Assembly: GCF_963677125.1 (NCBI RefSeq) | Contig: NZ_OY781882.1 | Coordinates: 5,602,501-5,666,500, forward strand | Length of the DNA stretch: 64,000 bases | Reading direction: 5' to 3' | From: an uncultured Desulfobacter sp. | GTDB taxonomy: Bacteria; Desulfobacterota; Desulfobacteria; Desulfobacterales; Desulfobacteraceae | Shown: in pieces, positions 35,487-43,810 of the stretch | Layout of the letters: every line of letters starts with the position of its first letter | Numbering within the stretch: the stretch's first letter is position 1 | Made by a program: the position numbers and the translations under genes | Notes under the pieces: generated by a model | Told to the model about the DNA's origin: nothing | The model's database searches: none | What the model saw: the letters and a program-made list of their open reading frames with translations, nothing else

Positions 35487-35996
35487 ATGGTTATGACAAT
35501 AATTCGAAACGCAACAAAATCCGATATAAATAGCATTGTGGCTATTCATGCAGAAAGTTGGCGAAACACCTACTCGGATGAATTGCCGTCAAAATTTTTA
35601 ACAGAACAACTTGATAAAGAATTTGAACGCCATTGGAATGAAATCCAAATAAAGAATGAAGATATCGTATTGGTGGCGGAGAAAGATTCTATTGTGGGGT
35701 TTGTAGCCGTTTGGTGTCATCCTATTCCATTTATTGATAATTTGCATGTAACAACTTCTCAGAGATCAAAGAATATTGGATCCACCTTAATGAAGGCCGT
35801 TGCAAACGAATTGATGAAGAAAAAACATAACACAGCATATCTTTGGGTTTTTGAAAGCAACAAAAAAGCCATACGTTTTTATGAACGACTCGGAGGTGTT
35901 CAAGCGCAACAAACAATGAAAAATGTATTCGGATATGATGTCCTATGCCGAAAAATTGAATGGAATAATTTATCAACCATTCTTGAACATACGTGA
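35487..35996 (+). CDS. cassette 8: GNAT-family N-acetyltransferase
   Basis: This is 169 residues from ATG 35487; ATG 35493 is also possible. The GNAT fold is clear: IRNATKSDINSIVAIHAESWRNTY at the start, VGFVAVWCHP, and the acetyl-CoA loop QRSKNIGSTLM (Q/RxxGxG/A-like), ending FYERLGGVQA. The substrate is unknown. Acetyltransferases are frequent in integron cassettes, some giving resistance, but nothing here indicates a drug substrate. Confidence 0.87.
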   Translation: MVMTIIRNATKSDINSIVAIHAESWRNTYSDELPSKFLTEQLDKEFERHWNEIQIKNEDIVLVAEKDSIVGFVAVWCHPIPFIDNLHVTTSQRSKNIGSTLMKAVANELMKKKHNTAYLWVFESNKKAIRFYERLGGVQAQQTMKNVFGYDVLCRKIEWNNLSTILEHT

Positions 35997-36025
35997 GTTT
36001 ATACTCGCCCAACAAAACGCTGCTC

Positions 36026-38237
36026 GTGCCCAGATAAATCCGAATCGTTGGGATTCAACCGAATAGGAGGATGAAACTCGATATTGTCACCCAGTGGGTG
36101 CAAGTCCCACATGAGCAAAGTTTAGCCGGCAGCTCATTAGTGAAATCCACAGGCAAAACCGGTAACGGTAGTCTGGTGCTGGATGGAACAAGATTGCAGG
36201 CTCTGTATTGAACTCCGAAAAATGTATAGTTGTGGTCCATAAGGATAAACCATGCTTGCAGGGGGAAAGCCGACGTATTGTGGCGTGCGGAAGGCAGCAG
36301 ACTTACAGGTGTTATGGCAAGTTTGTAAGTCACCACCGGGGTCTTAGACCAGGGCATGTTCTCAAAGGGGGAACTCGGAAACTGGGGAGGTCCGGATGCC
36401 TCCTTTTGCAGAAACGGTGAGGTGGATACCGTTCGTGAGGTAAAACACCTGAGGCCACAGGAATCTCTCACTCCTGCTGCCTGCAATAGAAAAGTGAGGG
36501 GCAAATAAGGTACCGGGGGAGGATAGTTAAAAGCGAACGAACCCGGGAAGGACATTCGGAAGTCTTCGCTGATCATAATACTGATGTTCGGGGGATTGAA
36601 ACCCGAACGGTAAGGCGGGGAAGTGGTGCCCAAAGCGACCCGCTGAAGGAAAGGAGAGGCAGGGTATAACGTTTTTCCGGCAGGAACTATGGGAGATACA
36701 CAGAGATCACAAACCATATCAACGCACAGCCGGAAAATTGCGTCGCAGACTGCTATGAAATTCAAGGGAAACATAAAAGAACGGATATCCGAAACTCCAC
36801 CCATACTGGTGCCGGAGTCGTCACTTGTCCGTATCAGGTCGCTGGCAAAAGAGAATCCGCAGATGACGTTTACATCTCTGGCTCATAAACTCGACCTGTT
36901 CCTGTTGAACAAATCGTTTCGACAACTGCGTAAAAACAGTGCCACCGGAGTAGACAAGGTCACGGTTGAAGAATATTCAGCTCACCTTGATGAGAACCTC
37001 TATAATTTGCACTTGCGGCTGAAAAGAGGTCAGTACGCAGCACTGCCGGTGAAACGTATCTGGATAAACAAGGAAGACGGAAAAAAGCGGCCAATAGGCA
37101 TCACGGCATTGGAGGACAAGATAGTCCAAAAGGCTGTGACAACCATTCTCAGTGAAGTTTATGAACCGTTGTTTTATGATTTTTCCCACGGTTTCCGATC
37201 CAAGCACAGCCAGCATCTGGCCATTGCCGAGATAAGAGAGAAATGCTACGCACTGAATACCAATTGGATTTTAAGCGCAGATATTACCGGACTATTTGAT
37301 AATATAGACCATAACCTGCTCCGGGATCTGGTTCGAACCCGGGCAAACGACAAAGGAATCCTGCGGCTGATCGGCAAATGGCTGAAAGCCGGGGTACTCG
37401 AAAGTGAAATCATAGAGTACCCGGACAAGGGAACGCCCCAGGGCGGAGTGATTTCACCGATACTCAGTAATATCTTCCTGCACTACGTGCTGGACGACTG
37501 GTTTGCAAAAGTGGTTCAACCGCGGTTGAAGGGTAAAAGCTTTCTGATCAGGTTTGCCGATGACTTCATTGTTGGACTTCAGCTGGAATCAGATGCCAGG
37601 AGACTGTTGGCAATACTGCCAAAGCGGTTCAACCGTTATTCTCTTGAACTTCATCCCAAAAAGACGCAACTGATTGCATTCGGAAAACCGGCTCTGCAGG
37701 GCAAACCACAGGGGACGTTTGACTTCCTTGGGTTTACCTATTACTGGGGCAAAAGCCTTAAAGGCAATTGGGTGATCAAGAAGAAAACCGCCCGCAAACG
37801 GCGCAATCGGTTCATGCAGATGCTGTGGAGTTGGTGCAAGAAGCACAGACATGACTCCATACGCAGTCAGCAGGAAACGTTGAGCAGCAAGTTGATGGGA
37901 TTTTATCAATACTTCGGAGTAAGGAGCAATTTTAAGGTGCTGGAGGTGGTTTACGAATACGCTGCCACAGCTTGGAAACACTGGCTTGGACAAAGGCATC
38001 GGAACGGGAGGTTGAGCTATAAAAAGTTCAGCAGACTTCTTGCCGGATTTCCTCTAGCCAGACCCCGGATTGTTCACAATGTCTGAAAGGCTGCAAAGGG
38101 CAGCAAAGTTATGCGCCAATCGGGGGGGCGCCTGATTGGTCGATGGCTCGGTAAAAGGGCCTGAGTCGAGGAACCGTATGAGGGAAATCTTCACGTACGG
38201 ATCTGTGGGGAGGGCGTCGGGTAACCGATGCCTTTAC
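36026..38237 (+). mobile_element. group II intron inside attC8, apparently intact
   Basis: It begins GTGCCCAGATA and ends CTTTAC. About 660 bases of ribozyme sequence precede the reverse transcriptase gene. Domain V is at about 38172-38205 (ACCGTATG, GGGAAAT, CACGTACGG), with a domain VI stem after it. It lies in the same direction as the cassettes. The exact ends are inferred from the intron consensus and from reconstruction of attC8. Confidence 0.85.
36689..38086 (+). CDS. group II intron reverse transcriptase/maturase
   Basis: This is 465 residues. RT blocks run in order: RRxxLxSATGVDKVT, KRPIGITALEDKIVQ, FSHGFRSKHSQHLA, ILSADITGLFDNIDH (first catalytic Asp), GTPQGGVISPILSNI, and FADD (D291, D292) in place of the usual YADD. 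The thumb/X maturase domain follows (RFMQMLWSWCKKH... SSKLMGFYQYFGV). There is no HNH endonuclease domain, so it probably uses replication forks or single strands for insertion. It looks functional. Confidence 0.92.
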   Translation: MGDTQRSQTISTHSRKIASQTAMKFKGNIKERISETPPILVPESSLVRIRSLAKENPQMTFTSLAHKLDLFLLNKSFRQLRKNSATGVDKVTVEEYSAHLDENLYNLHLRLKRGQYAALPVKRIWINKEDGKKRPIGITALEDKIVQKAVTTILSEVYEPLFYDFSHGFRSKHSQHLAIAEIREKCYALNTNWILSADITGLFDNIDHNLLRDLVRTRANDKGILRLIGKWLKAGVLESEIIEYPDKGTPQGGVISPILSNIFLHYVLDDWFAKVVQPRLKGKSFLIRFADDFIVGLQLESDARRLLAILPKRFNRYSLELHPKKTQLIAFGKPALQGKPQGTFDFLGFTYYWGKSLKGNWVIKKKTARKRRNRFMQMLWSWCKKHRHDSIRSQQETLSSKLMGFYQYFGVRSNFKVLEVVYEYAATAWKHWLGQRHRNGRLSYKKFSRLLAGFPLARPRIVHNV

Positions 38238-38364
38238 CCGGAAGGCCGACCCGGGGGGCTAGCGGCCTTTCGAAAGCTCCTGGTTTTCGAAAAAACTTGG
38301 CTTCGACAACCTGCTCGGCTGTATGCCCCGGTCGGCTGAGCTCCCCGTTCGCTTCAAAAAAACG

Positions 38365-38401
38365 TTGCACGGATTAAAAAGTAATACTATATTGGTATTA
38401 C
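38365..38401 (+). promoter_or_regulatory. promoter and operator of the VapBC cassette
   Basis: TTGCAC (38365-38370) and TATATT (38388-38393) are 17 bases apart. GTAATAC (38381-38387) and GTATTAC (38395-38401) form a perfect inverted repeat across the -10 box, a likely VapB operator. Confidence 0.72.
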
Positions 38402-38421
38402 ATTATAAAAGGAGGTTTATT

Positions 38422-38646
38422 ATGCGTGTAACCACAAAAGGTCAAGTCACTATCCCCAAGAATGTAAGGGAAATATTAGGTATTGTTCCAGAGACAGAAG
38501 TTGATTTTCATGAAGATAACGGAAGATTTTATCTGGTCAAAGCATCAAAAAACAAAACGACCTCTAAATTTTCGAAGTTAAGGGGGATTGCTACAGCTAA
38601 AATGTCTACAGACGAAATCATGAATATGACAAGAAAAATAAAATGA
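38422..38646 (+). CDS. vapB: cassette 9a: AbrB-type antitoxin VapB
   Basis: This is 74 residues from ATG 38422 with AGGAGG upstream. The SpoVT/AbrB swapped-hairpin domain is clear (MRVTTKGQVTIPKNVREILGI, then VDFHEDNGRFYLVKA). The C-terminus binds the toxin. It overlaps vapC by ATGA. Confidence 0.93.
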   Translation: MRVTTKGQVTIPKNVREILGIVPETEVDFHEDNGRFYLVKASKNKTTSKFSKLRGIATAKMSTDEIMNMTRKIK

Positions 38647-39047
38647 ACGGAATTTTTATTGATTCGTGTGTGTTGCTTGATCTGTTTACGAATGATCCCA
38701 AATGGGGAAACTGGTCTGAAGACGTGTTAAGTCGCTATAGTCAAACGAATACATTATTTATAAATTCAATTGTGTATACTGAAATATTAATTGGTTTCAA
38801 CCGTATTGAAGAAGTAGAGGAAGCTGTTGAACAAGTAGGTGTGAAAGTACTGGAAATTCCACGCGAAGCTTTGTTTTTGGCTGGAAAGACATTTTTTGAG
38901 TATCGAAGAAACAAGGGAACTAAAAGCTCAACCCTTCCGGATTTCTTCATTGGCGCACACGCTACAGTATCTTCATTTGACTTAGTCACAAGGGACATCG
39001 CAAAATATAGAACGTATTTCCCAAACATAAAACTTATTTGCCCATAA
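38643..39047 (+). CDS. vapC: cassette 9b: PIN-domain ribonuclease toxin VapC
   Basis: This is 134 residues of PIN fold. Acidic metal ligands appear in FIDSCVLLDLF, the VYTEILIGF segment, LPDFFIGAHA and VTRDIAKY. VapC toxins are Mg-dependent RNases, often cutting tRNA or rRNA loops. It is paired with the AbrB-type antitoxin. Confidence 0.93.
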   Translation: MNGIFIDSCVLLDLFTNDPKWGNWSEDVLSRYSQTNTLFINSIVYTEILIGFNRIEEVEEAVEQVGVKVLEIPREALFLAGKTFFEYRRNKGTKSSTLPDFFIGAHATVSSFDLVTRDIAKYRTYFPNIKLICP

Positions 39048-39358
39048 TTTGCTTCAAGACGTGGTCGCAAACGAATTTTGAACTTTATACCAAGCGAACG
39101 AATACGGATAGATCGTGTGAGGAACGAACCACGATCTCATCCGATTGTTGAACAAGCCCGGTCATGAACCAGGGTATTTCAATATATGAAAATATCTTTT
39201 TTTCAGTAGAGGATTTTAAACTAAGGTGAAAGGCTTGCGTCTGTGGAGGGGCGCAAAGGTAGTGTTGCCTTCCTTGAGGCTAAAAAAATAACGAATTATG
39301 CCATAGTCCCGGTGCCCTCCTTTTTATGTTGAGGCCGGGTTGTTGCCAAATTTCAAAT
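39048..39358. other. gene-free stretch: attC9, start of cassette 10, IS91 downstream flank
   Basis: It holds attC9, then the first bases of a broken cassette (39148 onward, TTGAACAAGCCC). The sequence downstream of the leftward IS91 transposase follows, with GC-rich short inverted segments around 39240-39340. I find no gene in it. Confidence 0.6.
39092..39153 (+). repeat. attC9
   Basis: R'' AAGCGAAC (39092-39099) is complementary to the VapBC cassette start TTCGCTT. The stem CGGATAGATCGTG/CACGATCTCATCCG is nearly perfect and R' GTTGAAC (39147-39153) fits GTTRRRY. Confidence 0.87.
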
Positions 39359-40399
39359 TTATCCGGTTCCGGCCGCCCTCACGCCGACAATAACCATGGC
39401 AGTTCCACAGTAAGGACATTTAAAAGCCGGTTTGGGGCTTGGCTTTACGACCAGTATCCGAACGTAAAGAATCAGCTGAACCAGGGAAAGCATCTTTTTA
39501 GCATTACTGTGCAGAAACCCGTACTCCCGTGTTCGACGAAATCCCCGGGGTAAAACATGCTGCAGGATAAGGCCTAAAAAGTCTTCGCCTTTGAGGGTTC
39601 GACACCGTATTGATTTAGTCGTACTGTCAATATATCTGAAGGTGACTTTTCCGTCTCGGTTGCCAATGATATTTTTTTCACTGATTACACCCCGGTACAA
39701 GTACCGGGACAGATATTTCAGAGCCGTTATACCGGTTCCCACACGAGTGCAATTGACAATCCATTCAGGGGAAACGCCATTCGGGATGGGTAATTTTTTC
39801 TGATTTAATCCATTAAGAAACCGGGCACGAAAAACCCTGGCCAGAGCTTTTTGATTAAACAGATATCGGCCTTTTTTTTTCCATTGGCGTTTGGCCGAAT
39901 CGACCCCTCCGCCGGGAACAACCACATGAATATGAGGATGAAATTGAAGCTGTCTGCTATGCGTATGAAGGACCATGGTCATGCCGATGTGGGCGCCAAG
40001 GTGCCGGGGATTGAGTCCAAAATCCTTCAATGTCCCGGCCACGCATGAAAACATCAGGTCAAAAACAGCCCGTTGATTCCGGTATGCAACGGCTCTTAAC
40101 GAGCATGGCAAGGTGAACGTCACCATAAAATAATTGACGGGAAGCAGTTTATTTTGCTGCCGCTCAATCCATTGGCTTGTTTCATGGTTTTGGCAATGGG
40201 GGCAATTGCGGTTTCCACAGGAAAGTGGGTGCTGTTGGGTCCGCCCGCACCCCCGGCAGACTGTTTGTATCGTTCCGGCTTGTGGGGTACGACAAAATCG
40301 CATGGCATTTAAGGCATTAATTTGCCCCGGCAATGCCGTTTCCCCGTAACGGGTCAAAAATGCATCATGATACTCATTAATAATATCGGCTATTCGCAT
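39359..40399 (-). CDS. IS91-family HUH transposase
   Basis: This is 346 residues. An N-terminal zinc-binding region (CRGCGRTQQHPLSCGNRNCPHCQ) is followed by the HUH metal motif FHPHIHVVVPGGG and a tyrosine-rich segment YLSRYLYRG that should hold the nucleophile(s). This is the Y1/Y2 rolling-circle transposase of IS91/ISCR elements, which can mobilise adjacent DNA by one-ended transposition. The gene appears intact. Confidence 0.93.
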   Translation of the reverse strand: MRIADIINEYHDAFLTRYGETALPGQINALNAMRFCRTPQAGTIQTVCRGCGRTQQHPLSCGNRNCPHCQNHETSQWIERQQNKLLPVNYFMVTFTLPCSLRAVAYRNQRAVFDLMFSCVAGTLKDFGLNPRHLGAHIGMTMVLHTHSRQLQFHPHIHVVVPGGGVDSAKRQWKKKGRYLFNQKALARVFRARFLNGLNQKKLPIPNGVSPEWIVNCTRVGTGITALKYLSRYLYRGVISEKNIIGNRDGKVTFRYIDSTTKSIRCRTLKGEDFLGLILQHVLPRGFRRTREYGFLHSNAKKMLSLVQLILYVRILVVKPSPKPAFKCPYCGTAMVIVGVRAAGTG

Positions 40400-40553
40400 G
40401 ATCGCACCTTATAAAAGTCCACGTGAATGGTGTTGATCAAATCGTTGATGACATTCAGGCTGTTTTTTTCCGTAACACAGGTAAAATGGGTGTAACGGGC
40501 AGTTGTTTCCGGACGGGCGTGACCGAGAATGCCCTGGATAACCTGTCGGCATT
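40390..40553 (-). pseudogene. C-terminal fragment of a tyrosine recombinase
   Basis: In the frame ending at the TAG of 40390-40392 the reverse strand reads CRQVIQGILGHARPETTARY and then THFTCVTEKN. This is the catalytic C-terminus, with the nucleophilic Tyr in ARYTH, of the integrase that often precedes IS91-type transposases. Everything upstream is missing. The last codons overlap the transposase start. Confidence 0.82.
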
Positions 40554-40825
40554 ATGGCGCTTTTACAGCTGGGCTGAAGCATGTGCCTTCAAATGGTTGA
40601 ATCGCCGGGGAGGGAAGCGTAAAAGCTTCACCTTGAAGGTTTTCACAAAAGCGATAGACCTTTTGGGTATTGCCAAACCAAAGATGAGAGTTGTGAACTG
40701 GCAACATCGAGTATTCACATGAACAGATGCCTTACACGAAAGCGAGTATAACCGAGGAACCGGATGCGGGAAAACCGCACGTCCGGGTCTGTGCGGGGGG
40801 GGTGCTGGGTGACCGGCGTTCCTAC
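40554..40825 (+). mobile_element. 3' fragment of a second group II intron
   Basis: It contains the end of a reverse transcriptase (RFYSWAEACAFKWLNRRGGK, ending in NWQHRVFT at 40722). Domain V follows at about 40757-40790 (ACCGGATGCGGG, CCGCACGTCCGG), then domain VI and the CCTAC end. It is related to the intron in attC8. The 5' part is lost at the junction with the IS91-type element. Confidence 0.82.
40555..40722 (+). pseudogene. group II reverse transcriptase, C-terminal remnant
   Basis: Only the last 55 or so codons remain. WAEACAFKWLNRRGGKRKSF corresponds to the C-terminal part of the intact enzyme ending at 38086 (YAATAWKHWLGQRHRNGRLS). Catalytic RT blocks are absent. Confidence 0.78.
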
Positions 40826-40843
40826 CGCGAGATAAAATTAAAC

Positions 40844-40872
40844 GTTGCGTATTGCGCAACATGCTATATAAT
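40844..40872 (+). promoter_or_regulatory. promoter and operator of higBA
   Basis: TTGCGT (40845-40850) and TATAAT (40867-40872) are 16 bases apart. GTTGCG/CGCAAC (40844-40860) is a palindrome covering the -35 box, probably bound by HigA. Confidence 0.75.
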
Positions 40873-40878
40873 AAATGT

Positions 40879-41157
40879 ATGATAAAATCTTTTAAGCACA
40901 AAGGACTACGGAAATTTTTTGAAACAGGCAGCATTTCTGGAATCCAGGCCGGTCATAAACAAAAGTTAAGAATGCGCTTAATTGCACTTGATACTGCAAC
41001 ATGTATTGAAGATATGAATACACCGGGTTGGAGGTTGCACAGCTTAAAAGGAGATCGTAAAAGATTATGGGCGATTGATGTAAACCGCAATTGGCGCGTC
41101 GTTTTTGAATTCAAAGACTGCAATGCCTATGTTGTAGATTATGAGGATTATCACTAA
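40879..41157 (+). CDS. higB: HigB-type toxin
   Basis: This is 92 residues from ATG 40879. It is the RelE-superfamily plasmid-maintenance killer type: IKSFKHKGLRKFFETG at the start, then GWRLHSLKGDRKRLWAIDVNRNWRVVFEF. It is a predicted ribosome-dependent mRNase. Toxin-first order, as in other higBA loci. Its stop overlaps the higA start (TAATG). Confidence 0.94.
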   Translation: MIKSFKHKGLRKFFETGSISGIQAGHKQKLRMRLIALDTATCIEDMNTPGWRLHSLKGDRKRLWAIDVNRNWRVVFEFKDCNAYVVDYEDYH

Positions 41158-41447
41158 TGGCTATGTATAACCCACCCCATCCAGGGGAATTCATTCAAGA
41201 AGTTTACTTGGAACCATTGGGGGTTTCACCACGTAGTGTTGCCCTGCGACTTAAAGTTTCTCCTTCAACATTCGTAAGGATTTTAAAGGGGCAAAGCTCT
41301 ATAAGTCCTGTAATGGCTCTTCGTTTATCTAAATGCTTGGGACGAACCCCCGAAAGTTGGCTTCATATGCAGGACAGCTATAATTTATGGCATGCGAAGC
41401 AGAATGTTGATCTTTCAGAAATTGAACCTATTGAAGTTTCAGCGTAA
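41157..41447 (+). CDS. higA: HigA-type antitoxin
   Basis: This is 96 residues with an XRE-type helix-turn-helix (LEPLGVSPRSVALRLKVSPS, then FVRILKGQSSISPVMALRLSKCL). The opening PPHPGEFIQEVYLEPLG is the usual HigA N-terminus. It binds HigB and represses the operon through the palindrome near 40850. Confidence 0.94.
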   Translation: MAMYNPPHPGEFIQEVYLEPLGVSPRSVALRLKVSPSTFVRILKGQSSISPVMALRLSKCLGRTPESWLHMQDSYNLWHAKQNVDLSEIEPIEVSA

Positions 41448-41462
41448 ACAGCAAAAAAATTA

Positions 41463-41591
41463 CAGAATAAAACGCTGGAGAGGTCCAGGCTTACTGTACG
41501 GCCTTTCGGAAGTCCCTGGTTCTGGAAATTTTAACTTTTTATCAGAGTTTTTGGGGTTTAAAAAGCCTGGCCCCTCAGCTCCCCGTTCGGC
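41463..41591 (+). repeat. attC10, with degenerate R''
   Basis: It is nearly identical in layout to attC7 (CTGGAGAGG, CCAGGCTTACTG, CGGCCTTTCGG, GCCTGGCCCCTCAGCTCCCC). R'' reads AGAATAAAACG where CCGAACAAAACG is expected, so the essential AAC is mutated. R' is GTTCGGC (41585-41591). Confidence 0.82.
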
Positions 41592-41617
41592 TTCCCAACT
41601 GATACTGAGAAGATACT

Positions 41618-42205
41618 ATGAAACAACTTTTTGAACATGCTGAATTAATGCAAAAAAACGCTTGGGAAATCGTTAACGATACAAATGTTATTGAAATATG
41701 GTCTTCAATTGGAGCAACGATTAATTTAGTTGGATCCCTTAAAATGGGGTTATTGATAAATCATAGGGATATTGATTTTCATATTTATACGACACCATTC
41801 AAGCTTTCAGATAGTTTCTCTGCAATATCTAAACTTGCAGAAAATAAGCGTATTAAAACAATAGATTATGGTAATTTGCTTGAGGCAGAAGATCAATGCA
41901 TTGAGTGGCATGCTATCTACGAAGGTAAAGATGGGCATTCCTGGCAAATAGATATGATTCATATTTTAAATGAGTCTCCTTATGCCGGTCATTTTGAAAA
42001 GGTTGCCGAGCGTATTTCTGCGGTTCTAACCCCAGAGCTTAGGGGTAACATTCTCAAGATAAAAAATAGTATCCCCGATGAAAAAAAGGTCATGGGAATA
42101 CAAATTTATAAAGCTGTTATTAAAGACGGAATCCAAGATGTTGATTCATTTTGGCAATGGAAAGGGCAGAATACAGATGAAGGCATTATCACATGGATGC
42201 CCTAA
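41618..42205 (+). CDS. cassette 11: nucleotidyltransferase-fold protein
   Basis: This is 195 residues. The pol-beta-type nucleotidyltransferase signature is visible: G39-S40 followed by the D51-x-D53 pair in HRDIDFHIY. A possible third acidic residue lies in WQIDMIHI. It is followed by a helical C-terminus with DEKKVMGIQIYKAV. Related domains act in antibiotic resistance, tRNA repair or MNT-type antitoxins. No partner HEPN gene is present. The exact substrate is unknown. Confidence 0.75.
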   Translation: MKQLFEHAELMQKNAWEIVNDTNVIEIWSSIGATINLVGSLKMGLLINHRDIDFHIYTTPFKLSDSFSAISKLAENKRIKTIDYGNLLEAEDQCIEWHAIYEGKDGHSWQIDMIHILNESPYAGHFEKVAERISAVLTPELRGNILKIKNSIPDEKKVMGIQIYKAVIKDGIQDVDSFWQWKGQNTDEGIITWMP

Positions 42206-42219
42206 ACTTATATAGCCGA

Positions 42220-43810
42220 ATCGAGATAGGACTCCCCATCACTGAGAAGCCCTCCCACGCCACCTGGCGTACGGATCACGTACCAAGGCGGTTCGGCTGA
42301 TTTTAGGAATCAGTTCCCGGGCAGATATAATCCTTTCTCAATAAAATATCGCTCAGGCATGGCAATGGCCACCCATTTGACTTTGCTCATGTGCCAGTAC
42401 TTTTTGCGGGCATTGCCGCAAAGCATGGCATCTTGGTGAGCAATACCAAGTTTCTCAAGATTCAGAACCATAGTTTTGGGATTTTTCCATTGTTTCCAAA
42501 CAAGACTTCGCAGCCGTCGCATTATCCAAATTTTGAGCCCTTTGAGGAAGGATTTGGCTTCAGTGAACCGAAAATAATTCCACCATCCCCGAAAGTATTG
42601 GTTCAATTCCTGGATAACCTGCCACAGGCTTTTGCCCCGCTTGCGGCAGGTTAATTTCCGGACTTTGTCTTTGAATCGTTTCATGCTCTTGGCATGAATC
42701 CGGATTTTTGACTGTCCACACATTTGGAAATATGTGAATCCGAGAAATTTGCGTAGCCACGGTCTGCTGACAGCACTTTTGTCCCGGTTTACTTTGAGTT
42801 TCACGGTCAAAAATTTGGTGATACTCTGCATAACCCTTTCGGCCGCTTTCCGACTTTTGCGGAAGATCATAAAGTCATCGGCATAACGGACATATCGGTG
42901 TCCTCGTTGCTCCAGTTCCTTATCCAACTCATCAAGGACGATGTTGGAAAGCAAAGGAGAGAGAGGACCGCCCTGGGGAGTCCCTTCTGCCGTAGGCACT
43001 ATCGTGGGTATTCCGAGTAAACGGACACCGCCGTCCGGTTTGGGGATCTCCTTGCGTTTCACCGGCAGCGGTTTATGCTTACAGTTCAGCAGGTCTTGTT
43101 CAATTTTAGGCCAGTGCTTTGCCAGATAGTGCCAGAGTTGGCCGGTTTTCATACCGTCCACGCCGGGGGCACCTTTGTTGGCACAAACCTGTTTCCATGC
43201 CCGGATAATGTTGTTGCGTTCAAGGATCATCTCCATTAACCGGTCGTTGTTTCTCAGACGTTCGGCAATCTGTGACGCTGGGAACAGTTCCATCTGCTGT
43301 GGCCGTCTGTTCACAAGTACACACCTCCTATTTGTCGTTATCATTTGCCCGGACCGTTCAGGCCTTTACCGGGGTGAGACCTCCCCGCCTTTGCGGGGCT
43401 CGTTTCCACCGGCTACTATGCCCTCTGCTGACTTCTCCCATGCGGTCAGGGCCAGTTACCCGATCCTCAGCCGTTCCGGCACATAGAAGACATCCCGGGG
43501 GGAAACACACGTCTTTCAGTGCGTGAATGCCAAGTTTACGGACATACCCTATGATGGATAGAGGACTTTACCTTGTTGTGCAGGCTCGTTCCGGTATGTG
43601 CGCCTCATACTCGATTTCTGTACGTCATCCCGTACCTTCGTGGTACCTTGCCTTAGCAAGGCAACTTCCTTCCAGGGCACCGTCACCGGTACCCTGTTGC
43701 ACTACCACTACACCCTTCACCTCCATCAGGCTGGGTCTAAGAATTGCCAAACGTTCTGAAATTGTTTACGTTTGACTCACTTTTAAGAACATGTGCCGTG
43801 CCCGGCACAC
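42220..43810 (-). mobile_element. group IIC-attC intron in attC11, opposite orientation
   Basis: On the reverse strand it starts GTGTGCCGGGCACGGCAC and ends CCTATCTCGAT, with a compact domain V at about 42257-42296 (GGTACG/CGTACG). It splits the bottom-strand attC motif TTTTGT/TCGGCT. This is the known target type of IIC-attC introns, which recognise folded attC sites. The region 43345-43810 is its 5' ribozyme part and holds no other gene. Confidence 0.88.
42310..43344 (-). CDS. group IIC intron reverse transcriptase with internal deletion
   Basis: This is 344 residues. The N-terminus and RT1 are normal (LRNNDRLMEMILERNNI, GAPGVDGMKT, PKPDGGVRLLGIPT), then the text jumps from GIPTI straight to VPTAEGTPQGGPLSPLLSN. 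About 80 residues normally between them are missing in frame, including the SSYGFRP-type block and the first catalytic Asp (DLEKFFD). YADD and the maturase domain remain. It should be unable to reverse transcribe but might still help splicing (inference). Family members are about 420 residues. Confidence 0.88.
   Translation of the reverse strand: MITTNRRCVLVNRRPQQMELFPASQIAERLRNNDRLMEMILERNNIIRAWKQVCANKGAPGVDGMKTGQLWHYLAKHWPKIEQDLLNCKHKPLPVKRKEIPKPDGGVRLLGIPTIVPTAEGTPQGGPLSPLLSNIVLDELDKELEQRGHRYVRYADDFMIFRKSRKAAERVMQSITKFLTVKLKVNRDKSAVSRPWLRKFLGFTYFQMCGQSKIRIHAKSMKRFKDKVRKLTCRKRGKSLWQVIQELNQYFRGWWNYFRFTEAKSFLKGLKIWIMRRLRSLVWKQWKNPKTMVLNLEKLGIAHQDAMLCGNARKKYWHMSKVKWVAIAMPERYFIEKGLYLPGN

Larger units (their letters stand above)
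36006..38353 (+). repeat. attC8, interrupted by group II intron
   Basis: The left part is R'' CGCCCAAC plus AAAACGCTGCTC (36006-36025). The right part (38238-38353) has CCGACCCGGGG, TGCCCCGGTCGG and R' GTTCGCT. Joined, they resemble attC6 and attC11. R'' fits the start of the GNAT cassette (TTGGGCG). Confidence 0.85.
39159..40553 (-). mobile_element. IS91-type insertion element, truncated at its upstream side
   Basis: It carries a complete HUH transposase and, upstream of it, only the C-terminal end of an accompanying tyrosine recombinase. That recombinase breaks off at about 40553 against a group II intron fragment. The terminus on the low-coordinate side is not resolved. Confidence 0.7.

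Noticed and set aside
36055..36804. Minus-strand frame of 249 codons in the 5' part of the first group II intron
   Set aside because: It covers ribozyme domains and the start of the intron reverse transcriptase. Its translation resembles no protein and is rich in Ser, Pro and Phe, typical of antisense intron RNA.
37328..37348. tRNA-like T-arm GGTTCGAACCC
   Set aside because: It lies in the reverse transcriptase gene, and no acceptor or anticodon arm can be built around it.
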